Source: Halobellus salinus (GTDB taxonomy: Archaea; Halobacteriota; Halobacteria; Halobacteriales; Haloferacaceae). Taken from it: 64,000 nt of DNA. The translations under genes were made by a program, and so were the position numbers. Location of the stretch: NCBI RefSeq assembly GCF_014646875.1, contig NZ_BMOC01000001.1, positions 245,410 to 309,409 on the forward strand, in the 5' to 3' direction. Numbering within the stretch: the stretch's first letter is position 1; the number at the start of each line of letters is the position of its first letter. The notes under the pieces are model-generated. The model made no database searches and had not been told where the DNA came from. It saw only the letters and a program-made list of their open reading frames with translations. This document shows positions 60,044 through 64,000 of this stretch, one piece after another.

Positions 60044-60135
60044 CGGGTCGGCACCCGCACACACCCGCGTGGCGGTTTCGAGGCACCCGCACACGTCGCC
60101 GGCGGACTCTTGACCCTGGGCCGTCAAGGGCGGGT

Positions 60136-60462
60136 ATGAACGGAACGAGTGATGGGGACACCACGCTTGAGACTGCTGCGTTCGGCGCCGACGACCTGAC
60201 CGAGGCGCTGCGCGCCGAGTTCGACGGTGACGACGCCGAACACCGAGTTGTCGCAAGGCAGGCCCGGGACCTCGCCGACGCCGGGGTCGTAGCCGAAGAC
60301 CGCGGGGAGCCGCTCACAGTCGCGGAGGTCGTCCGGAACCTCGCCGACGCTCCCGACGAGTCCGGCGTTGCAGACCGGTGGAACTGGTGGCTCGGCGCGT
60401 TGGACGCCGCGTACGGCGGCTACCGCGAGTTCGAGGTCCGCGCGGTCCCGCGCGAGGAGTAG
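60136..60462 (+). CDS. Haloarchaeal hypothetical protein
   Basis: 108 residues from the ATG at 60136. An acidic helix-rich protein (DLTEALRAEFDGDDAEHRVV, PLTVAEVVRNLADAPDE, WNWWLGALDAAYGGYREFEV). It appears complete. The family was not recognised; it resembles small cytosolic helical proteins found throughout the class. Confidence 0.65.
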   Translation: MNGTSDGDTTLETAAFGADDLTEALRAEFDGDDAEHRVVARQARDLADAGVVAEDRGEPLTVAEVVRNLADAPDESGVADRWNWWLGALDAAYGGYREFEVRAVPREE

Positions 60463-60485
60463 CGGATCCGGGGTGGCCCCGCTCG

Positions 60486-61721
60486 CTACCCGACAGTGAG
60501 CGTCTCGCCAACGTCCGGCGCGGTCGCCGAGAACCCGTCGGCGTCGAGTTCGGCCGCGAACGCCACGCACCGGTCGCCGTGGTTCACGATGACCTCCGCG
60601 TCGGGATACGAGTCGAGAAACGACCGGAGCCCGTCGCGGTCGGCGTGCGCGGAGAAGTCGTACTGTTCGACCCGTGCAGCCACGGGCATCACCCGGCCGT
60701 CGATCTCGGCGCGGCCCGTCTCCAGGAGGCTCCGTCCCGGCGTGCCCTGGACCTGGTAGCCGGTCAGCGTGATCTTGTTCGTCGGGTTCGACCGTATCTC
60801 GGGGATGTAGGTCATCGCGGGGCCGCCGGAGAGCATCCCGCTCGTGGTGACGACCGCCGCCCGCTGGTCGGTGATCCGTCTGCGTTGGCCGTCGCGCCCG
60901 GTGACGAAGCGGGCGTGCGATATCGCCCGCCGGAGCGCATCGGCGTCGCGGACGAAGTCGGGATACTGCCGGAGCATCCGCGTGACCCGCTTGCCCATCC
61001 CGTCGACGTAACACGGGATGTCGTGGGCCGCACACACGAGCAACAGCTCCTGCGTCCGCCCGATCGCAAACGCCGGGACCACCACGGTGCCGCCCTCCCA
61101 GAGCGTCTCCTCGACGCTGCGGGCGAACCGGGCTTCGACTTCCGAGCGGGGGTCGTGGTCGACATCGGAGTAGGTGCTCTCACAGATCACCGCGTCGGCG
61201 TCGGGGTGGGCGGTTCTCCCCGAGACCAGCCGTTGGTTTGCAGTGTGGAAGTCGCCGGTGTAGAGCAGCCGGGTGTCGCCGTCGTCCACCAGCACGTGAG
61301 CGCTGCCGGGGATGTGGCCGGCGTTGTAGAACGTGACCTCGTGGCCGGCGGCGGTAAAGGACTCCCGGTAGCCGTGGGGCTCCGAGACCCCCCGCACCCG
61401 TCGAAGGTCGGTCTCGGTGAACGGGCACTGAAGGCTCCCCCCGTGGAGCTTCAGGGTATCCTCCGCGAGGGTGACCGCGAGCTCCCGGGTCGGCGGCGTC
61501 CAGTGGATCGGCGGCCGGGTCTCCCCCGACAGCAACGCGGGGACCGCGCCGGCGTGGTCAAGATGGCCGTGGCTCACCACCACGGCGTCGGGGTCGGGGT
61601 CGGCGACCGGGAACCGCGGGGGCGTCCCCGCGAGCATCCCGTAATCCAACAGGAGGGAGTCGTTGACGAGGATCGCGCTCCGGCCGACCTCGCGGGCGCC
61701 ACCGAGGAACTGAACGTCCAT
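60486..61721 (-). CDS. Beta-CASP metallo-beta-lactamase nuclease
   Basis: A 411-residue protein. The MBL part has VVVSHGHLDHAGAVP (HxHxDH), AGHIPGSAHV and YTGDFHT. The beta-CASP insert includes VVVPAFAIGRTQELLLVCAA, TTSGMLSGGPAMTY and the C-terminal SAHADRDGL and VNHGD. Such enzymes cut RNA, as endonuclease or 5'-3' exonuclease, in archaeal RNA decay. The N-terminal KH domains of aCPSF1 are absent, so this is an aCPSF2-like or RNase-J-like protein. Confidence 0.9.
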   Translation of the reverse strand: MDVQFLGGAREVGRSAILVNDSLLLDYGMLAGTPPRFPVADPDPDAVVVSHGHLDHAGAVPALLSGETRPPIHWTPPTRELAVTLAEDTLKLHGGSLQCPFTETDLRRVRGVSEPHGYRESFTAAGHEVTFYNAGHIPGSAHVLVDDGDTRLLYTGDFHTANQRLVSGRTAHPDADAVICESTYSDVDHDPRSEVEARFARSVEETLWEGGTVVVPAFAIGRTQELLLVCAAHDIPCYVDGMGKRVTRMLRQYPDFVRDADALRRAISHARFVTGRDGQRRRITDQRAAVVTTSGMLSGGPAMTYIPEIRSNPTNKITLTGYQVQGTPGRSLLETGRAEIDGRVMPVAARVEQYDFSAHADRDGLRSFLDSYPDAEVIVNHGDRCVAFAAELDADGFSATAPDVGETLTVG

Positions 61722-61837
61722 CGTCCGTGGTACCGGCTCGGGACGTTTCGATTCGTCGGTTCGGTGCGGGGTTCGGGCGGAGTGGTCGCTCCCGCGCCCC
61801 GCCAGCGTCTTGTGCCGGGCCGGCGAAGCCGGATCCG

Positions 61838-62635
61838 ATGGCGCTCCTGGAGAATCTGGTGTTCGTCTTTGTTGCCGGGTTCGTGACGGCGCTCGCGACC
61901 GGCGTCGGCGCGCTGCCGTTCGTCTTCGTCGATTCGGTCACGGACAGACAGAACGTCCTGCTGTGGGGGGTGGCGTCGGGGATTATGGTGTCGGCGTCGC
62001 TGTTCGGCCTCATCGAGGAGGGGCTCACGGCGGGGACGCCGCTGGAGATCCTCGTTGGGATGGGTGCCGGGGTCCTCCTGGTGGTGGTGGCACACGAGGT
62101 ACTGCTCGACGCCGAGATCGACCCCCGCCAGTACGAGGAGGCGAACTTCGCGCGGCTCGTGCTCATCTTGGGCGTGCTGACGGTCCACAGCTTCCCCGAG
62201 GGGATCGCTGTCGGGGTCTCGTTTGCGGACCTCGGACTCGCCGGCGGAGCACAGATGTTGGGGCTGACGGTCCCGCTTTTGGCGATATTCATGACGATCG
62301 CGATCTCGATCCACAACATCCCGGAGGGGACCGCGATTTCGATCCCGTTGCAGTCGATGGGGGTCCCCCCGTGGAAGATGGTGTGGTGGGCGGTCTTCTC
62401 CAGCCTCCCGCAACCGATCGGCGCGGTGATCGCCTTCGCGTTCGTCCGGGTGGCGCGGGAGTTCCTCCCGTACGGCTTCGGGTTCGCCGCCGGCGCGATG
62501 ATCTACCTCGTGCTCACCGAGTTCGTCCCCGAAGCGCTCGAAACCGGCGCTGACCTCCCCGGCAGCGGGAAGCGCGAACTCGGCGTCGGGATCGCGGTCG
62601 GGATCGTGGCGATGCTCCCGCTGGCGTTCATCTGA
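61838..62635 (+). CDS. ZIP-family metal transporter
   Basis: 265 residues from MALLENLVFVFVAGFV. Eight hydrophobic helices; the metal motifs are HSFPEGIAVGV in helix 4 and HNIPEGTAIS in helix 5. ZIP proteins import zinc, iron or manganese. A short metal-binding loop between helices 3 and 4 contains few His, so specificity is unclear. Its start is clear of the divergent nuclease gene. Confidence 0.9.
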   Translation: MALLENLVFVFVAGFVTALATGVGALPFVFVDSVTDRQNVLLWGVASGIMVSASLFGLIEEGLTAGTPLEILVGMGAGVLLVVVAHEVLLDAEIDPRQYEEANFARLVLILGVLTVHSFPEGIAVGVSFADLGLAGGAQMLGLTVPLLAIFMTIAISIHNIPEGTAISIPLQSMGVPPWKMVWWAVFSSLPQPIGAVIAFAFVRVAREFLPYGFGFAAGAMIYLVLTEFVPEALETGADLPGSGKRELGVGIAVGIVAMLPLAFI

Positions 62636-62766
62636 AACCAGCGGGCTGCGGCGGTGTGTATCAGGGACGCGGGACGCCGGTGCGGCCGGGCGGCGATGGC
62701 GGCGCGGGCGACCGCCGCTCTTGGCCTCGGCAGTAGCTATTTTTCGCCGGAGCGGAACTGACACGT

Positions 62767-63054
62767 ATGACGGCCGATCCCGGCGAGGAGCGGGTTCGTG
62801 TCTGGCTCGTCGAACGCACATACTCCGACGATGAGCAGAACCTCATCATCCTCACGTACGCGACCCCCGACGGCGAACGGTACTTCCGGAAGGAGCGAGC
62901 GCTCACCTCCTTCACCGACGTTCGCGACACGACAGCCGCCGTCAACACGGTTCCGGACAACCTCGGCGCGGTCGACGACCCCGACCGGCGGGACCAGTAC
63001 GCCGCCGAGGCTCAGCGGATGCGGGACGCTCACGACCCCGACGACCTGATCTGA
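62767..63054 (+). CDS. Haloarchaeal hypothetical protein
   Basis: A 95-residue acidic protein with a beta hairpin (RVRVWLVERTYSDDEQNLII, LTYATPDGERYFRKE) and a helical tail. It appears complete. The family was not identified. It is convergent with the DUF5806 gene. Confidence 0.7.
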   Translation: MTADPGEERVRVWLVERTYSDDEQNLIILTYATPDGERYFRKERALTSFTDVRDTTAAVNTVPDNLGAVDDPDRRDQYAAEAQRMRDAHDPDDLI

Positions 63055-63107
63055 TCCGGACCGACAACTGCCACTGGCGGTGTCGGGCGTGATACCCTCG
63101 AACCCGG

Positions 63108-63836
63108 TCACCCGTCGTCGCTTCCGTCCCCGGAGAGCTCGTCGGCGCGGAGGTCCGAACTCGCCTCGCGGACCTCCCGCATCACGCTGGAGATCCGCTC
63201 TTCGGCCTCCATCTCCTCCTCGACCGAGAGGTCGACGCCTTCGACTTCCAGCAGGAACTTCGCGATCTCGGTCACCTCATACATCAACTCGTCGAGTTCC
63301 TCGGCAGTGAAAAATCCCGACATCGCGCCGTAGAGGAACGTTGCGCCCGACATTCGAACTTTCTCTTCGAACGACGACCGCGCCTGGTTCACCGCCTGCG
63401 GCGTGTAGGTGTCGGTCATGAATGGCACCAGTTCGGGGAGGTTCTCGCCGATCTTGGTCATCTCGACGCCGGTCTCGGTGCGGAAATCCGCACACAGCCT
63501 GGCGATGGCCCACTCCCGGGCGGTGACGTAGGTCCGATCCCGGAGGAAGTCGTTGACGCGATCGTACTGAGCGCCGTCGACCTTCTTGAACCGCGCGTAC
63601 TTCTGGACGTCGGTGGGGGTGTCCGAGCCGTCTACGGGGCCCTCACGGCGTGTCTCCGGTCCCGGTTCCGATCGGGCTTCGGTCCCCGACTCGGCGTCCG
63701 GCTCGGAGTCCGCGTCCGACTCGGCGTCCGGCTCGGAGTCCGCGTCCGACTCGGCGTCCGGCTCGGAGTCCGCGTCCGACACGCCGGCAGCAGTCCGCTG
63801 TAGGCCCTCCGTCGACGCGTCGGCGTCGTCGTCCAT
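63108..63836 (-). CDS. DUF5806 protein with acidic N-terminal repeats
   Basis: 242 residues from MDDDADASTEGLQRTA. Three perfect repeats of DADSEPDAES form a disordered acidic N-terminus. The remaining 170 residues match DUF5806 (VQKYARFKKVDGAQYDRVND, FLRDRTYVTAREWAIARLCA, LVPFMTDTYTPQAVNQARSS), a helical family found throughout haloarchaea. The function is unknown. Confidence 0.85.
   Translation of the reverse strand: MDDDADASTEGLQRTAAGVSDADSEPDAESDADSEPDAESDADSEPDAESGTEARSEPGPETRREGPVDGSDTPTDVQKYARFKKVDGAQYDRVNDFLRDRTYVTAREWAIARLCADFRTETGVEMTKIGENLPELVPFMTDTYTPQAVNQARSSFEEKVRMSGATFLYGAMSGFFTAEELDELMYEVTEIAKFLLEVEGVDLSVEEEMEAEERISSVMREVREASSDLRADELSGDGSDDG
63691..63780. repeat. 30-bp tandem repeat, three perfect copies
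   Basis: Units start at 63691, 63721 and 63751 and encode the DADSEPDAES repeats of the DUF5806 protein. Identity over all three indicates recent expansion. Confidence 0.95.
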
Positions 63837-63991
63837 ACTCCGGGGTGTCGCCCGGACGGCAAAAAGCGTTCCCTCGTACGGACCGTCGTCGCGGATCCCC
63901 GGACATCGTCGAACCGTGCGGACAGTGGCCACAACAGTGCCTACCACAGACCCCGGCGCTTTTTTACCCCCGCATCGATAGCGGACGTAGA

Positions 63992-64000
63992 ATGAAGGTC
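63992..64000 (+). CDS. Start of a further gene, cut by the window
   Basis: An ATG followed by AAGGTC lies about 40 nt after a TTTTTT tract (63961-63966) that may be a promoter element. Only three codons are visible. Confidence 0.35.

Overview
The window is haloarchaeal chromosomal DNA (class Halobacteria). The proteins are strongly acidic. The gene set is typical of the class: PGF-CTERM surface glycoproteins, DUF7344/DUF4129/DUF1616/DUF5806 families, CxxC micro-proteins, and leaderless promoters with TATA boxes 25-30 nt before the start codon. I cannot name the genus with confidence.

The window splits sharply at about 38.0-38.3 kb. Bases 1-38,000 are lower in GC and rich in accessory material. 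From about 38.3 kb onward the DNA is markedly GC-rich and carries ordinary chromosomal genes. The junction holds the 3' half of a tRNA-Gly(CCC) gene (38024-38066) followed by two shorter copies of the same tRNA end. I read this as the right attachment site of an integrated region that has been used more than once. The intact tRNA and the left boundary are outside the window.

Accessory part, left to right. 0-4.6 kb is a bank of toxin-antitoxin modules, some intact (RHH/PIN; DUF433/DUF5615 with a CTG start; an MNT nucleotidyltransferase) and some decayed (PIN fragments, a HEPN stub). 4.8-6.3 kb is a compact AbrB-TnpB unit between two identical hairpin repeats. 6.8-13.1 kb holds three DUF457 (YdjM-like) membrane hydrolases plus relics of two more, several tiny CxxC proteins, and a 5'-truncated Eco57I-type adenine methylase. 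14.5-19.5 kb has a tyrosine integrase with a C-terminal membrane anchor, followed by a MacB-like ABC exporter operon. 19.7-20.8 kb is a TumA/TumE-like pair with an operator over its promoter. 21-23.7 kb holds a second intact TnpB, a Nudix hydrolase and an orphan AbrB protein. 23.9-33.9 kb is the envelope cluster MoxR-DUF58-DUF4129-DUF1616-DUF4350 with a glycosyltransferase. 34-37.4 kb encodes two large secreted or surface proteins.

Core part. A copper module comes first: a CopA P-type ATPase, an Lrp/TRASH regulator, and a tandem repeat in the copA promoter. It is followed by a PIN/AbrB pair whose antitoxin has an in-frame 51-bp x5 repeat, DUF6360, an 80-bp MITE abutting the stop codon of a siroheme nitrite/sulfite reductase, and small acidic proteins. 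Further on are tRNA-Lys, an EamA transporter, a cupredoxin lipoprotein, a CoA-disulfide-reductase-like flavoprotein, and dihydroorotase. Then come an M23-like protein, nicotinamidase and nicotinate phosphoribosyltransferase (NAD salvage) around an Hvo_1808-type lipoprotein, AMMECR1, and RNase P RNA. The window ends with a metzincin-like lipoprotein, a beta-CASP nuclease, a ZIP transporter and DUF5806.

Family names rest on recognition of motifs by eye; no database search was run. I found no CRISPR array and no complete classical DDE insertion sequence.
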